Assembly (NCBI RefSeq): GCF_022179325.1
Contig: NZ_BPQQ01000050.1
Location: 1-37,738, forward strand
Origin: Methylobacterium isbiliense
GTDB lineage: Bacteria > Pseudomonadota > Alphaproteobacteria > Rhizobiales > Beijerinckiaceae
Reading direction: 5' to 3'
DNA: 37,738 nucleotides
The notes beneath the pieces are model-generated. The model did not search any database. It was not told the DNA's origin and saw only the letters and a program-made list of their open reading frames with translations. Made by a program: the position numbers and the translations under genes. Numbering within the stretch: the stretch's first letter is position 1; every line of letters begins with the position of its first letter. Positions 25,318-34,706 of this stretch are shown in pieces.

Positions 25318-25346
25318 GGACTAGCGCGGACGTGCGGCCTTGTCAA
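25318..25346 (-). promoter_or_regulatory. Sigma-70-type promoter of the rpsM-rpsK-rpoA-rplQ operon
   Basis: On the minus strand TTGACA (plus 25341-25346) is followed after exactly 17 bp by TAGTCC (plus 25318-25323). The -35 box is a perfect consensus and the spacing is ideal. It lies 20 bp after the adk stop and 172 bp before the rpsM start, giving a long leader that could carry translational control. Confidence 0.65.
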
Positions 25347-25366
25347 CCGGCGGGTCCGGCGCGGCC

Positions 25367-25966
25367 TCACGCCGAGACCGGCTGCAGGCCGCGCAGGAGC
25401 GTCTCGATCTCTCCCGTCACCGCGTCGATCGGCGCCATGCCGTCGACCGTGCGCAGCAGGCCGGTGCCGGCATAGTGCGCCGAGAGCGGCGCGGTCTGCC
25501 GGCGATAGGCGTCGAGCCGGGTCTTGAACACCTCGGGGGTGTCGTCCTTGCGCACCGCCTCGCCGCGCGCCTCGGTCTCCGCAGCGCGCTTCGCGATGCG
25601 GCCGACGAGCGCGTCCTCGTCCACCTTGAACTCGACCACGGCGTCAAGGCGCAGGCCCTTGGCGGCGAGCATCTCGTCGAGGGCGACCGCCTGCGCCACG
25701 GTGCGCGGGAAGCCGTCGAGGATGAAGCCGCGCTTGGCGTCGGGCTCCTCGATGCGGTCCGCCACGATGCCGACCACCACCTCGTCGGGAACGAGCGCGC
25801 CGCTCTCCATCAGGCTCTTGGCCTTGAGCCCCACCGGCGTGCCGGCCGCCACGGCCGCGCGCAGCATGTCGCCCGTCGAGAGCTGCGGGATCCCGAACCG
25901 CTCGACGATCCGCGTCGATTGCGTGCCCTTCCCGGCACCCGGCGGGCCGAGGAGTATGATCCGCAT
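25367..25966 (-). CDS. adk: Adenylate kinase
   Basis: 199 aa. It interconverts ATP + AMP and 2 ADP in the cytoplasm. The P-loop GPPGAGKGT (7-15), the AMP-binding [10 protein letters not shown] and the FILDGFPRT motif are all present. The LID region is short (about 125-150, [20 protein letters not shown]), without the zinc/HVxSGR-type long LID, as in many alphaproteobacteria. It lies between secY and rpsM, the usual place, and ends the spc transcript. Confidence 0.96.
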   Translation of the reverse strand: MRIILLGPPGAGKGTQSTRIVERFGIPQLSTGDMLRAAVAAGTPVGLKAKSLMESGALVPDEVVVGIVADRIEEPDAKRGFILDGFPRTVAQAVALDEMLAAKGLRLDAVVEFKVDEDALVGRIAKRAAETEARGEAVRKDDTPEVFKTRLDAYRRQTAPLSAHYAGTGLLRTVDGMAPIDAVTGEIETLLRGLQPVSA

Positions 25967-26152
25967 AACCTGTCTCTCCCTTGGGCGCCCGGGACGGCGA
26001 CGGCGTCCGCCCGGGGCCTCGTTCTAGAGCATGGCCGCCGGCCGACGGAACCAGACCACGTGCCAAAGCCCGGGCGCGCCGACGGCCCGCCCGCGGCCGA
26101 TGATGCGGGAACGGGCGGATCGGCGAAACCCGTCCCGCGCCCCGACTATGGG

Positions 26153-27490
26153 CTAACGCCGCCGGGCGCCGCGCAGCTTCGCCTTCTTCACCAAGCCCTC
26201 GTACTGGTGCGCCAGCAGGTGGCCGTGGACCTGGGCCACCGTGTCCATCGTCACCGAGACGACGATCAGCAGCGAGGTGCCGCCGAAGTAGAACGGCAGC
26301 GAGGCGTAGGAGACCAGGATCTCGGGGATCAGGCAGATCAGCGTCAGGTAGGCGGCGCCGATCACCGTGATCCGGCTGAGCACCTTGTCGATGTACTCCG
26401 CCGTGCGCTCGCCCGGCCGGATGCCCGGGATGAAGCCGCCATGCTTCTTCAGGTTGTCGGCCGTCTCCTGCGGGTTGAACACCACCGCCGTGTAGAAGAA
26501 GGCGAAGAAGATGATCAGGGCCGCGTACAGGATCATGTAGGCGGGCCGCCCGTGGCCGAGATAGGTGGCGAGCGTCGCGACGATGCCGGTGCCGTTCGGG
26601 TCGGTCTGGAAGCTCGCGGCGGTGGCCGGCAGCAGCAGCAGCGAGGAGGCGAAGATCGGCGGGATCACCCCCGGGGTGTTGAGCTTGAGCGGCATGAACG
26701 AGGTCTGGCCCTCGTACATGCGGTTGCCGACCTGGCGCTTGGGGTAGTTGATCAGGAGCCGGCGCTGGGCGCGCTCCATGAACACGATGAAGTAGACGAC
26801 GACGGCCGCCATCACGGCGACGCCCAGGATGACGGGCGTCGAGAGCGCCCCCTGGCGGCCGAGTTCGAGCGTGCCGGCGATGGCCGAGGGGAGGTGGGCG
26901 ACGATGCCCGCGAAGATGATGAGCGACGAGCCGTTGCCGATGCCGCGCGAGGTGATCTGCTCGCCGATCCACATCAGGAACAGGGTGCCGCCGGTCAGCG
27001 TGATCACCGTCGAGATCACGAAGAACGGCCCGGGATCCTGGACGATGCCGCCCGAACTCTGCAGGCCGACCGCGATGCCCCAGGCCTGGAAGATGGCCAG
27101 CACGACCGTGAGGTAGCGCGTGTACTGGTTGAGCACCTTGCGGCCGGATTCGCCCTCCTTCTTCAGCGCTTCGAGCGAGGGCAGCACCGAGGTGAGGAGC
27201 TGCACGATGATCGAGGCCGAGATGTAGGGCATGATGTTGAGCGCGAAAATCGCCATGCGCTCGACCGCACCCCCCGAGAACATGTTGAACAGCCCGAGCA
27301 CGCCCCCTTGCGCGTTGGCGAAGCTCTGGCGCAGCGCGTCGGGGTCGATCCCGGGCAGCGGGATGTAGGTGCCCAGGCGGTAGACGATCAGCGCGCCGAG
27401 GGTGAACCAGATGCGCTTCTTGAGTTCCTCGGCCTTGGCGATGGCGCCGAAGTTGAGGTTGGCGGCGAGCTGCTCGGCTGCAGAGGCCAT
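26153..27490 (-). CDS. secY: Preprotein translocase subunit SecY
   Basis: 445 aa with ten predicted membrane helices, the pore of the Sec translocon. It starts MASAAEQLAANLNF at the ATG at 27490; family motifs include RLGTYIPLPGID, the plug-region GGAVERMAIFALNIMPYISASI, GIGNGSSLIIF, VVFNPQETADNLKK, GFIPGIRPG and the C-terminal YEGLVKKAKLRG. The Sec channel partners SecE and SecG are elsewhere. It is 212 bp from rplO, a gap that holds a hairpin. Confidence 0.97.
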   Translation of the reverse strand: MASAAEQLAANLNFGAIAKAEELKKRIWFTLGALIVYRLGTYIPLPGIDPDALRQSFANAQGGVLGLFNMFSGGAVERMAIFALNIMPYISASIIVQLLTSVLPSLEALKKEGESGRKVLNQYTRYLTVVLAIFQAWGIAVGLQSSGGIVQDPGPFFVISTVITLTGGTLFLMWIGEQITSRGIGNGSSLIIFAGIVAHLPSAIAGTLELGRQGALSTPVILGVAVMAAVVVYFIVFMERAQRRLLINYPKRQVGNRMYEGQTSFMPLKLNTPGVIPPIFASSLLLLPATAASFQTDPNGTGIVATLATYLGHGRPAYMILYAALIIFFAFFYTAVVFNPQETADNLKKHGGFIPGIRPGERTAEYIDKVLSRITVIGAAYLTLICLIPEILVSYASLPFYFGGTSLLIVVSVTMDTVAQVHGHLLAHQYEGLVKKAKLRGARRR

Positions 27491-27633
27491 GATCGTGTCC
27501 TCAGAGCATTGTCCGACGACGTGGGTAGCGGTCCGTCGCGGACGATGCGGCAAGATCGAAGACCTGGAGCAGCCTTGCGGTCCGGTCGGGCCTGAAGGCT
27601 GCGCCAGGGAGCGGCGGGGCGCGGCGGCGCCTG

Positions 27634-27674
27634 AAAACAAGGACGGCGGCCTCGCGCTGCTCGCACGGGCCGCC
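27634..27674 (-). terminator. Hairpin with T-rich tail between rplO and secY (terminator or attenuator)
   Basis: On the minus strand GGCGGCC and GGCCGCC (plus 27668-27674 and 27645-27651) flank a 16-nt loop, and the stem is followed by a stretch rich in T (TTGTTTT, plus 27634-27640). It begins about 28 nt after the rplO stop. It may only lower readthrough into secY, which has no strong promoter I can see. Confidence 0.45.
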
Positions 27675-27702
27675 GCCGATCTCGTCCGACTTAAGGGCTG
27701 CC

Positions 27703-28191
27703 TTACGCGGACGCAACCGCGCCGTCGGTCGCGGCGAGCGACTGGGTCACCGACCCGCCCGCCTTCTCGATGGCCGCGACCGCCGACTTCGACGCGCGCG
27801 CGACCTCGAAGGTCAGCTTGGCGGAGAGTTCCCCGACGCCGAGGATCTTCACGCCGTCGCGCACCCGGGCGACCACGCCCGCGGCGTGCAGCGCCTCGAC
27901 GGTGACCGGCACCGCCGGGTCGAGCCGGCCGGCATCCACCGCCTGCTGGATGCGCCCGATATTCACCTCGTTGAGGTCGGTCGCGCCCGGGTTGTTGAAG
28001 CCGCGCTTCGGCAGGCGCCGATGCAGCGGCATCTGACCGCCCTCGAAGCCCTTGATGGCCACGCCGGAGCGGGCCTTCTGGCCCTTCACGCCGCGGCCCG
28101 CGGTCTTGCCCTTGCCCGAGCCGATGCCGCGGCCGACGCGCATCCGGTTCTTGGTCGCGCCTTCGTTGTCGCGAATCTCGTTCAGCTTCAT
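27703..28191 (-). CDS. rplO: 50S ribosomal protein L15
   Basis: 162 aa; starts [30 protein letters not shown], a clear L15 start, with [30 protein letters not shown]15 binds 23S rRNA late in 50S assembly. It follows rpmD by 10 bp. The end is Ala-rich. Confidence 0.97.
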   Translation of the reverse strand: MKLNEIRDNEGATKNRMRVGRGIGSGKGKTAGRGVKGQKARSGVAIKGFEGGQMPLHRRLPKRGFNNPGATDLNEVNIGRIQQAVDAGRLDPAVPVTVEALHAAGVVARVRDGVKILGVGELSAKLTFEVARASKSAVAAIEKAGGSVTQSLAATDGAVASA

Positions 28192-28201
28192 GACGCCCTC
28201 C

Positions 28202-28393
28202 TCACGCCGCGTCGTCGAGGACGCGCACGAGGTGATGCACCTTCGCGATCATGCCGCGCACGGACGGGGTGTCCGGGAGCTCGGCGATGCGGTGGAGCTT
28301 GTTCAGCTTGAGGCCGATCAGCGTCTGGCGCTGGCTGGCCTCGCGGCGGATCGGGGAGCCGATCTGCTGAACCCGCACGGTCTTGTCTGCCAT
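28202..28393 (-). CDS. rpmD: 50S ribosomal protein L30
   Basis: 63 aa from the ATG at 28393 ([17 protein letters not shown]). GAGGAG lies upstream of this ATG, so the longer frame (28408) is not used. [25 protein letters not shown] is the L30 core. It follows rpsE by 11 bp and precedes rplO by 10. Confidence 0.95.
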   Translation of the reverse strand: MADKTVRVQQIGSPIRREASQRQTLIGLKLNKLHRIAELPDTPSVRGMIAKVHHLVRVLDDAA

Positions 28394-28404
28394 CTCGCTC
28401 CTCC

Positions 28405-28983
28405 TCACGCGGCGTCGGCCGAATCGGCCGAGCCGGGCTCGGCGTCGCGGCGGCGAGCCTGGAGCGCCGAGACCTTGAGGCCGCGGCGAGCCGCCACGGC
28501 ACGCGGGGAATCCTCGCGCTTCAGGGCGTCGAAGGTGGCGCGGATCAAGTTGTAGGGGTTCGACGAGCCGAGCGACTTCGCCACCACGTCCTGCATGCCG
28601 ACCGACTCGAACACGGCGCGCATCGGGCCGCCCGCGATGATGCCGGTGCCCTGGGGCGCGGCGCGCAGGATGACCTTGCCGGCGCCGTGACGGCCGGCGA
28701 CATCGTGGTGGAGCGTGCGGCCCTCGCGCAGGGCCACGCGGATCAGGCCGCGCTTGGCCGCCTCGGTGGCCTTGCGGATGGCTTCGGGCACCTCGCGGGC
28801 CTTGCCGTGGCCGAAGCCGACGCGGCCCTTCTGGTCGCCCACGACCACGAGCGCCGCGAAGCCGAAGCGCCGGCCGCCCTTCACCACCTTGGCGACGCGG
28901 TTGATGTGGACGAGCTTGTCCACGAACTCGCTGTCGCGCTCCTCGCGGTCGTCGCGGCGACGACCCTCACGTTCACGTGCCAT
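28405..28983 (-). CDS. rpsE: 30S ribosomal protein S5
   Basis: 192 aa with [40 protein letters not shown] and the C-terminal [20 protein letters not shown]5 shapes the mRNA entry and the ram/accuracy region. The first 20 residues are charged ([14 protein letters not shown]) and the last 30 form an Ala/Arg-rich tail not in E. coli S5. Confidence 0.96.
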   Translation of the reverse strand: MAREREGRRRDDREERDSEFVDKLVHINRVAKVVKGGRRFGFAALVVVGDQKGRVGFGHGKAREVPEAIRKATEAAKRGLIRVALREGRTLHHDVAGRHGAGKVILRAAPQGTGIIAGGPMRAVFESVGMQDVVAKSLGSSNPYNLIRATFDALKREDSPRAVAARRGLKVSALQARRRDAEPGSADSADAA

Positions 28984-29083
28984 CAGATCACATCCGGTTC
29001 ACTGGCGCGGGCGGCGGTCCCGCTCGCGTGTTGTCTTGTCCGCCGTGGGTGCGGGGCGCGGGGCCCCGCCCGGAGGAAGTCCC

Positions 29084-29446
29084 TCAGAACTCCAGCCCGC
29101 CCTCGCGGGCGGCATCGGCCAGCGCCTTGACGCGGCCGTGGTAGAGGTAGCCCGAGCGGTCGAAGATCACCTTGGTGACCCCGGCCGCCTTGGCGCGCTC
29201 CGCCAGCAGCTTGCCCACCTCGGCGGCGGCGGCCTTGTCGGCGCCGGTCTTCAGGGTGGTGCGCAGGTCCTTGTCCAGGGTCGACGCCGCGGCGAGCGTG
29301 CGCCCGTTCGCATCGTCGATGACCTGGACGTAGATCTGCTTGGAGGAGCGGAACACCGAAAGGCGCGGACGCCCGTTCGCCGCCGCCCGGATCGCCCGGC
29401 GCACGCGGGCGCGGCGACGGTCCTGCAGGTCGATTTTGCGAGACAT
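29084..29446 (-). CDS. rplR: 50S ribosomal protein L18
   Basis: 120 aa, starting [19 protein letters not shown], with [20 protein letters not shown] and a C-terminal [25 protein letters not shown]18 binds 5S rRNA with L5 and L25 in the central protuberance. It is 12 bp after rplF and 100 bp before rpsE. Confidence 0.97.
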   Translation of the reverse strand: MSRKIDLQDRRRARVRRAIRAAANGRPRLSVFRSSKQIYVQVIDDANGRTLAAASTLDKDLRTTLKTGADKAAAAEVGKLLAERAKAAGVTKVIFDRSGYLYHGRVKALADAAREGGLEF

Positions 29447-29458
29447 CTCCGGCGATCC

Positions 29459-29992
29459 TTACTTCTTCTTGCCTTCCTTGCGGAAGATGAACTCGCCGGC
29501 GTACTTCACGCCCTTGCCCTTGTAGGGCTCGGGGCCGCGGTACTCGCGGATCTCCGCCGCGATCTGGCCGACGCGCTGCTTGTCGATGCCCGCCACGATG
29601 ATCTCGACCGGCCGCGGCGTCGTGATCGTGATCCCGGCCGGGATCTCGTACTCGATGTCGTGGCTGTAGCCGAGGGACAGCTTCAGCACCTTGCCGGCGA
29701 CCGCGGCGCGGTAGCCGACGCCGTTGATCTCCAGCTTCTTCTCGAAGCCCTTGGTCACGCCCTCGACGAGGTTGGCGACCTGGGCGCGCGAGAGGCCCCA
29801 CATCGCGCGGGCCTCCTTGGTCTGCGAGCGGGGCTGCACCGAGATGGCGCCGTTCTCCTGCGTGACCTCGACTTGGTCGGGGACGCGGAAGGACAGCTCA
29901 CCCTTGGAGCCCTTGATCTTGACGGTCTGGCCGTCGACCGTGGCGGTGACGCCGGCCGGCACGGTCACGGGCTTCTTGCCTACGCGGGACAT
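29459..29992 (-). CDS. rplF: 50S ribosomal protein L6
   Basis: 177 aa, [19 protein letters not shown] start, two L6 repeats and the C-terminal [26 protein letters not shown]6 lies near the sarcin-ricin loop and factor-binding site. Standard length and place between rpsH and rplR. Confidence 0.97.
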   Translation of the reverse strand: MSRVGKKPVTVPAGVTATVDGQTVKIKGSKGELSFRVPDQVEVTQENGAISVQPRSQTKEARAMWGLSRAQVANLVEGVTKGFEKKLEINGVGYRAAVAGKVLKLSLGYSHDIEYEIPAGITITTPRPVEIIVAGIDKQRVGQIAAEIREYRGPEPYKGKGVKYAGEFIFRKEGKKK

Positions 29993-30020
29993 GATCGTCT
30001 CTCCTGATGCGGCTGCCGGG

Positions 30021-30416
30021 TCAGAAGACCTTGCAGAGCACCTCGCCGCCGACGTTGCGCTCGCGCGCCTCGTGGTCGGCCATGACGCCCAGCGGAGTGG
30101 ACACGATGGTGATGCCCAGACCGTCGGCGACGCGCGGCAGGGTATCGACCGACGAATAGACCCGGCGGCCGGGCTTCGAGACGCGCTCGATGGAGCGGAT
30201 CACGGGCGCGCCGTCGTGGTACTTCAGCTCGATCGCGAACTCGGTGCGCCCGTTGCCGTAATCGGTCGTGGCGTAGTCGCGGATGTAGCCTTCGGACTTC
30301 AGCACGTCGAGGATGCGGGCGCGGAGCTTGGAGCCCGGCGTCTGCACCACGTTGCGGCGGCGCTGCTGACCGTTGCGGATGCGGGTGAGCATATCGCCCA
30401 CGGGATCGGTGATCAT
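30021..30416 (-). CDS. rpsH: 30S ribosomal protein S8
   Basis: 131 aa, [18 protein letters not shown], with a [21 protein letters not shown]-terminal RNA-binding signature. S8 binds helix 21 of 16S rRNA and in E. coli represses the spc operon at the rplE region; that control is not shown here. GGGGAGGG precedes the ATG. Confidence 0.97.
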   Translation of the reverse strand: MITDPVGDMLTRIRNGQQRRRNVVQTPGSKLRARILDVLKSEGYIRDYATTDYGNGRTEFAIELKYHDGAPVIRSIERVSKPGRRVYSSVDTLPRVADGLGITIVSTPLGVMADHEARERNVGGEVLCKVF

Positions 30417-30432
30417 CGGTGGCGCCCTCCCC

Positions 30433-30738
30433 TTACCAGCTGGACTTCACGAGGCCCGGGATCATCCCGCGCGAACCGAGGTCGCGCAGGGCGACGCGGG
30501 AGATGCCGAGCTTGCGGTAATAGGCCCGCGGGCGGCCGGTCATCTCGCAGCGGTTGCGGATGCGGGTCGGGTTGGCGTTGCGGGGAAGCTCCGCCAGCTT
30601 GAGGCGCGCCTCGAAGCGCTCCTCCATCGGCAGCGACTCGTCGTTCGCCGTCGCCAGCAGCGCCTCACGCTTGGGGGCGTAAAGCTGGGCCAGCGCGCGC
30701 CGCTGCTTGTTTCTCTCGATCTTGCTCTTCTTGGCCAT
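30433..30738 (-). CDS. rpsN: 30S ribosomal protein S14 (zinc-free long form)
   Basis: 101 aa from the ATG at 30738 ([16 protein letters not shown]). It is the long C-minus form: a single Cys (NRCEMTGR) and no CxxC zinc ribbon. [28 protein letters not shown] is the C-terminal signature. It lies between rplE and rpsH. Confidence 0.97.
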   Translation of the reverse strand: MAKKSKIERNKQRRALAQLYAPKREALLATANDESLPMEERFEARLKLAELPRNANPTRIRNRCEMTGRPRAYYRKLGISRVALRDLGSRGMIPGLVKSSW

Positions 30739-30781
30739 CTCTAATGCTCTCCGGTTGCCGCGTCTGAGGAGTGGGATCCCC

Positions 30782-31348
30782 TCACTGCCGGAACGGGAAG
30801 TTGAAGTGCTTGAGCAGGGCGCGGGCCTCGGCATCGGTCTTCGCCGTCGTGGTGACGACGATGTCCATGCCCCAGCTGTTCTGCGCCTTGTCGTAGTTGA
30901 TCTCGGGGAACACGAGGTGCTCCTTGATCCCGAGGGCGTAGTTGCCGCGTCCGTCGAAGGACTTCGGGTTCAGGCCGCGGAAGTCGCGCACGCGCGGCAG
31001 CGCGATGGTGACGAGGCGGTCCATGAACTCGTACATGCGCTGGCGGCGCAGCGTCACCTTGCAGCCGATCGGCATGTTCTCGCGCACCTTGAAGGTCGCG
31101 ATCGCCTTGCGGGCGCGGGTGATCACCGGCTTCTGGCCGGCGATCAGGCCGAGATCCTCGGCCGCCACCGTCGCCTTCTTGGAATCCTGGGTCGACTCGC
31201 CCACACCCATGTTGATGACGATCTTCTCGATCGCCGGCACCTGCATGGGGTTCGTGTAGCCGAACTCCTGGATCATCTTGGGGCGCACCACGTCCTCGTA
31301 GTGCTTCTTGAGCCGCGGCGTGTAGCCGTCCTTCACCGCCTCAGCCAT
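30782..31348 (-). CDS. rplE: 50S ribosomal protein L5
   Basis: 188 aa with [35 protein letters not shown] and the [14 protein letters not shown] motif. It binds 5S rRNA. Its ATG lies inside the end of rplX: the two genes overlap by 8 nt, which suggests coupled translation. Confidence 0.97.
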   Translation of the reverse strand: MAEAVKDGYTPRLKKHYEDVVRPKMIQEFGYTNPMQVPAIEKIVINMGVGESTQDSKKATVAAEDLGLIAGQKPVITRARKAIATFKVRENMPIGCKVTLRRQRMYEFMDRLVTIALPRVRDFRGLNPKSFDGRGNYALGIKEHLVFPEINYDKAQNSWGMDIVVTTTAKTDAEARALLKHFNFPFRQ

Positions 31349-31658
31349 CGATCAGATCTCCCGAGCGCTTCGCGAAGCGCACCTTGCGCCCGTCCTCCAG
31401 GATGCGGAAACCGACCCGGGTGGGCTTGCCGTCCTTGGGGTCGCGCAGGGCCAGGTTTGACAGGTCGATCGCGGCCTCCTTGGAGATGATGCCGCCCTCC
31501 TGGTTCTGCGTCTGGCGCTGGTGGCGCTTGACGAGGTTCACGCCGCGCACAAGCGCCCGGTTCTCCTTGGGCATCACCTGGATCACCTCGCCCGAGCGGC
31601 CCTTGTCGCGGCCGGTCAGCACGATGACGGTGTCGCCCTTCTTCACCTTCGCGGCCAT
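31341..31658 (-). CDS. rplX: 50S ribosomal protein L24
   Basis: 105 aa from the ATG at 31658, which shares its A with the TGA of rplN (1-nt overlap). The KOW motif is clear ([21 protein letters not shown]). L24 starts 50S assembly at the 5' end of 23S rRNA. The longer frame beginning at 32036 overlaps rplN and is not real. Confidence 0.97.
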   Translation of the reverse strand: MAAKVKKGDTVIVLTGRDKGRSGEVIQVMPKENRALVRGVNLVKRHQRQTQNQEGGIISKEAAIDLSNLALRDPKDGKPTRVGFRILEDGRKVRFAKRSGDLIDG

Positions 31659-32026
31659 CACAGCACCTCCGGGGCGAGCGAGATGATCTTCATGTGGTTG
31701 CGGGCGCGCAGCTCGCGCGGCACCGGCCCGAAGATGCGGGTACCGATCGGCTCCTTCTGGTTGTTGATCAGCACCGCCGCGTTGCGGTCGAAGCGGATCA
31801 CCGAGCCGTCGGGACGGCGCACGTCCTTGGCGGTGCGCACGACGACCGCCTTCATGACGTCGCCCTTCTTCACGCGGCCGCGCGGGATCGCCTCCTTCAC
31901 GGAGACCACGATGATGTCGCCGACGCCGGCGTATTTGCGCTTGGACCCGCCGAGCACCTTGATGCACATCACGCGACGTGCGCCGGAATTGTCGGCGACG
32001 TCCAGATTCGTCTGCATCTGGATCAC
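31658..32026 (-). CDS. rplN: 50S ribosomal protein L14
   Basis: 122 aa, [27 protein letters not shown], the conserved L14 start, read from GTG at 32026. L14 makes bridge B8 with the 30S subunit. It is the first gene after the 282-bp gap that parts the S10 and spc units. Confidence 0.97.
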   Translation of the reverse strand: MIQMQTNLDVADNSGARRVMCIKVLGGSKRKYAGVGDIIVVSVKEAIPRGRVKKGDVMKAVVVRTAKDVRRPDGSVIRFDRNAAVLINNQKEPIGTRIFGPVPRELRARNHMKIISLAPEVL

Positions 32027-32209
32027 GACCCAACACCCTTTCCTTGTTTCAGGCAGGTCTCCGCGGCGCGGATCGCGCCCCGGACGGCAGCCTGATGGGG
32101 ATCTGACGTCCCCGCCATTGAAGAGACCGCGCTGCGGCGCTGGGGCCGGCGCGGTCGACGAACGCGATGAAGGGCGCGGACACCCGTCATGTCTGTCGTG
32201 GAGGCCGGT

Positions 32210-32238
32210 CGGTTACACCGGTTCGGCCCGGATGACAA
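32210..32238 (-). promoter_or_regulatory. Candidate spc-operon promoter upstream of rplN
   Basis: On the minus strand TTGTCA (plus 32233-32238) and TAACCG (plus 32210-32215) are 17 bp apart, 184 bp before rplN. It lies in the only long gap of the S10-spc run, where E. coli also has the spc promoter. An imperfect hairpin (32203-32228) overlaps the -10 side. The -10 box is poor. Confidence 0.4.
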
Positions 32239-32247
32239 GCGGTTTCG

Positions 32248-32266
32248 GGATCCGCCGAGCGGATCC
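32248..32266 (-). terminator. Hairpin at the end of the S10 unit (8-bp stem)
   Basis: GGATCCGC (32248-32255) pairs exactly with GCGGATCC (32259-32266) around a 3-nt loop, 43 nt past the rpsQ stop. There is no T-run on the minus strand, so it may be a weak or factor-dependent terminator. Confidence 0.4.
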
Positions 32267-32308
32267 GCCGCGTCCCCCTCCCCCGCCGGGCGCGGAGGAG
32301 CCGGCGCG

Positions 32309-32569
32309 TCACGCCTCGGCGGTCGCCGCCTCGGCCGCCCCACCCTCGACCAGCTTCCAGGTCTTGAGCTTGGAATAGGGCCGCGACTCCTCGATGAACA
32401 CCATCTGCCCGACCTTGGCGACGTTGTTCTCGTCGTGGGCGTGGTAGTTCTTCGACCGGCGCACGGTCTTCTTCATCACCGGGTGGGTGAAGCGGCGCTC
32501 CACCTTCACCACGACGGTCTTGTCCTGCTTGTCGCTGACCACGACGCCCTGCAGCACGCGCTTCGGCAT
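32309..32569 (-). CDS. rpsQ: 30S ribosomal protein S17
   Basis: 86 aa, [30 protein letters not shown], the S17 OB-fold start. It binds helices 7 and 11 of 16S rRNA. Last gene of the S10 unit, followed by a 282-bp non-coding gap. Confidence 0.97.
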   Translation of the reverse strand: MPKRVLQGVVVSDKQDKTVVVKVERRFTHPVMKKTVRRSKNYHAHDENNVAKVGQMVFIEESRPYSKLKTWKLVEGGAAEAATAEA

Positions 32570-32584
32570 GGGCTCCTACTCCTA

Positions 32585-32800
32585 TCAGCCTTGCGCCGCC
32601 TGCAGCGTCTTCTGACGCTGCAGGGTCCGGACGCGGGCGATGTCCCGGCGCACCTCGCGGATGCGCGCGACGTTCTCGAGCTGACCCGTCGCCCGCTGGA
32701 AGCGCAGGTTGAACTGCTCCTTCTTCAGGTTGACGAGTTCCTCGCTGAGCTGATCCGGCGACAGCGCGCTCAGGTCAGACTGCCTCTGGCTCGACTTCAT
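32585..32800 (-). CDS. rpmC: 50S ribosomal protein L29
   Basis: 71 aa: [47 protein letters not shown] is the two-helix L29 core, which sits at the tunnel exit near L23 and helps dock SRP and trigger factor. It lies between rplP and rpsQ (15-bp gap). Confidence 0.96.
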   Translation of the reverse strand: MKSSQRQSDLSALSPDQLSEELVNLKKEQFNLRFQRATGQLENVARIREVRRDIARVRTLQRQKTLQAAQG

Positions 32801-32813
32801 GGTGGTGCCTCCC

Positions 32814-33227
32814 TCAATCCGCGATGCGCTGGATGAAGCGCGTGCGGACCGGCAGCTTGGCGGCCCCGAGCCGCAGCGCCTCGCGGGCGATGTCCTCGGC
32901 GACGCCGTCGATCTCGAACATGACCCGGCCCGGGTGGACGCGGGCCGCCCAGTATTCGGGCGAGCCCTTGCCGGAGCCCATGCGGACCTCGGTCGGCTTC
33001 TGGGTCACGGGCACGTCCGGGAAGATCCGGATCCACACGCGGCCCTGGCGCTTCATCTCGCGGGTGATCGCGCGGCGGGCCGCCTCGATCTGGCGCGCGG
33101 TGACGCGCTCGGGCTCCAGGGCCTTGAGGCCGTAGGAGCCGAAGTTCAGGTCGGTCCCGCCCTTCGCGGTGCCGTGGATGCGGCCCTTGAACTGCTTGCG
33201 GAACTTCGTCTTCTTGGGTTGCAGCAT
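32814..33227 (-). CDS. rplP: 50S ribosomal protein L16
   Basis: 137 aa, [19 protein letters not shown], with [32 protein letters not shown] and [26 protein letters not shown]16 lies near the A-site tRNA elbow. Normal length; 13 bp before rpmC. Confidence 0.97.
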   Translation of the reverse strand: MLQPKKTKFRKQFKGRIHGTAKGGTDLNFGSYGLKALEPERVTARQIEAARRAITREMKRQGRVWIRIFPDVPVTQKPTEVRMGSGKGSPEYWAARVHPGRVMFEIDGVAEDIAREALRLGAAKLPVRTRFIQRIAD

Positions 33228-33259
33228 CGCAGCCTCTCAAAACCTCCAGCGTGGCGTCG

Positions 33260-34012
33260 TCAGGCCGCGTCGCGTCCGCCGCGGTCACCGCGGTCGCCGC
33301 GCTCGCCCCCGCGCTCACGCTCGCGACGCCCGCCCGAGCGGCCGCCCTCCTCGTGGGCACGCTTGTCCTGCGCCATCGGGTCGTGTTCGAGGATCTCGCC
33401 CTTGAACACCCACACCTTGATGCCGCAGGTGCCGTAGGTGGTGAACGCGGTCGCCGTGCCGTAATCGACGTCGGCGCGCAGCGTGTGCAGCGGCACCCGG
33501 CCCTCGCGGTACCACTCCAGGCGCGCGATCTCGGCCCCGCCGAGGCGGCCCGAGCAGTTGATGCGGATGCCCTCGGCGCCCAGACGCATGGCCGACTGCA
33601 CGGCCCGCTTCATCGCCCGCCGGAACGCCACGCGGCGCTCGAGCTGCTGGGCGATCGAATCGGCCACGAGCGTCGCGTCGATCTCGGGCTTGCGCACCTC
33701 GACGATGTTGATCGTCACGTCGGCCTTCGTCATCGTGCCGACGAGCTTGCGCAGCTTCTCGATGTCGGCGCCCTTCTTGCCGATCACCACGCCCGGACGG
33801 CCCGAGTGGATGGTGACGCGGCACTTCCGGTGCGGACGCTCGATCACGATCTTGGAGACCGCGGCCTGCTTGAGCTGCTTCATCAGCGCCTGGCGGATCG
33901 CGACGTCCTCATGCATGAGGCGGGCGTACTCGCCCTTGTTCGCGTACCAGCGCGAGTCCCAGGTCCGGTTGATGCCGAGCCGGAGACCGATCGGATTGAC
34001 CTTCTGTCCCAT
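33260..34012 (-). CDS. rpsC: 30S ribosomal protein S3 with charged Arg/Gly-rich tail
   Basis: 250 aa from the ATG at 34012 ([22 protein letters not shown]), with GAGGAG upstream; the longer frame is not used. The KH domain has [17 protein letters not shown]3 lines the mRNA entry and has helicase activity with S4 and S5. The last 30 residues are an Arg/Gly/Glu/Asp tail with repeats such as RGDRGDRGG, an extension over E. coli S3 (233 aa). Confidence 0.96.
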   Translation of the reverse strand: MGQKVNPIGLRLGINRTWDSRWYANKGEYARLMHEDVAIRQALMKQLKQAAVSKIVIERPHRKCRVTIHSGRPGVVIGKKGADIEKLRKLVGTMTKADVTINIVEVRKPEIDATLVADSIAQQLERRVAFRRAMKRAVQSAMRLGAEGIRINCSGRLGGAEIARLEWYREGRVPLHTLRADVDYGTATAFTTYGTCGIKVWVFKGEILEHDPMAQDKRAHEEGGRSGGRRERERGGERGDRGDRGGRDAA

Positions 34013-34022
34013 CGTTAACTCC

Positions 34023-34406
34023 TCACGCGGCCTCGGCCCGGACCTCACGCACCACGATGGTGAGGTTCGAGAACGGCTTCAGGATGCGCGCGCCGCGACC
34101 GCGGGCGCGGGCGTGGAAGCGCTTGAGAACCAGCGCCTTGCCCACGTAGGCCTCCTTGACGACGAGATCGTCGACATCGAGGTCGTGGTTGTTCTCGGCG
34201 TTGGCGATCGCGCTCTCGAGGCACTTCTTGACCTCGACGGCGATGCGCTTCTGCGAGAACTGCAGGTCGGCGAGCGCGGTCGCGACCTTCTTGCCCCGGA
34301 TCAGCTGCGCCACGAGGTTCAGCTTCTGCGGGCTGACGCGCAGCATACGCGCGACGGCCTTCGCCTCGTTCTCGGGGAGCGCGCGGGGTGCTGCTGCCTT
34401 GCCCAT
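34023..34406 (-). CDS. rplV: 50S ribosomal protein L22
   Basis: 127 aa with [24 protein letters not shown] and the beta-hairpin loop [23 protein letters not shown] that reaches into the exit tunnel, where macrolide-resistance changes occur in other species. Starts one nucleotide after the rpsS stop. Confidence 0.97.
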   Translation of the reverse strand: MGKAAAPRALPENEAKAVARMLRVSPQKLNLVAQLIRGKKVATALADLQFSQKRIAVEVKKCLESAIANAENNHDLDVDDLVVKEAYVGKALVLKRFHARARGRGARILKPFSNLTIVVREVRAEAA

Positions 34407-34407
34407 C

Positions 34408-34686
34408 TTAGCGCCTCTTCGCCTTCTTGTCGGCCGCGTGCCCGTGGAAGGTCCGGGTCGGCGAGAACTCGCCGAACTTGTGCCCGACCATCTCCTCGGT
34501 GACGTAGACCGGGATGTGCTTCTGCCCGTTGTAGACCCCGAAGGTCAGGCCAACGAACTGCGGAAGGATCGTGGAGCGGCGGCTCCAGATCTTGATCACC
34601 TCGCTGCGGGTGGAGCCGCGCGCGGTTTCCGCCTTCTTGAGGAGGTAGCCGTCAACGAACGGCCCCTTCCAGATCGAACGTGCCAT
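34408..34686 (-). CDS. rpsS: 30S ribosomal protein S19
   Basis: 92 aa from the ATG at 34686 ([20 protein letters not shown]); the longer frame overlaps rplB. It has [36 protein letters not shown]19 sits in the 30S head with S13. Followed by rplV after 1 nt. Confidence 0.97.
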   Translation of the reverse strand: MARSIWKGPFVDGYLLKKAETARGSTRSEVIKIWSRRSTILPQFVGLTFGVYNGQKHIPVYVTEEMVGHKFGEFSPTRTFHGHAADKKAKRR

Positions 34687-34706
34687 GGGTCGAAGCTCCT
34701 TCGCCC

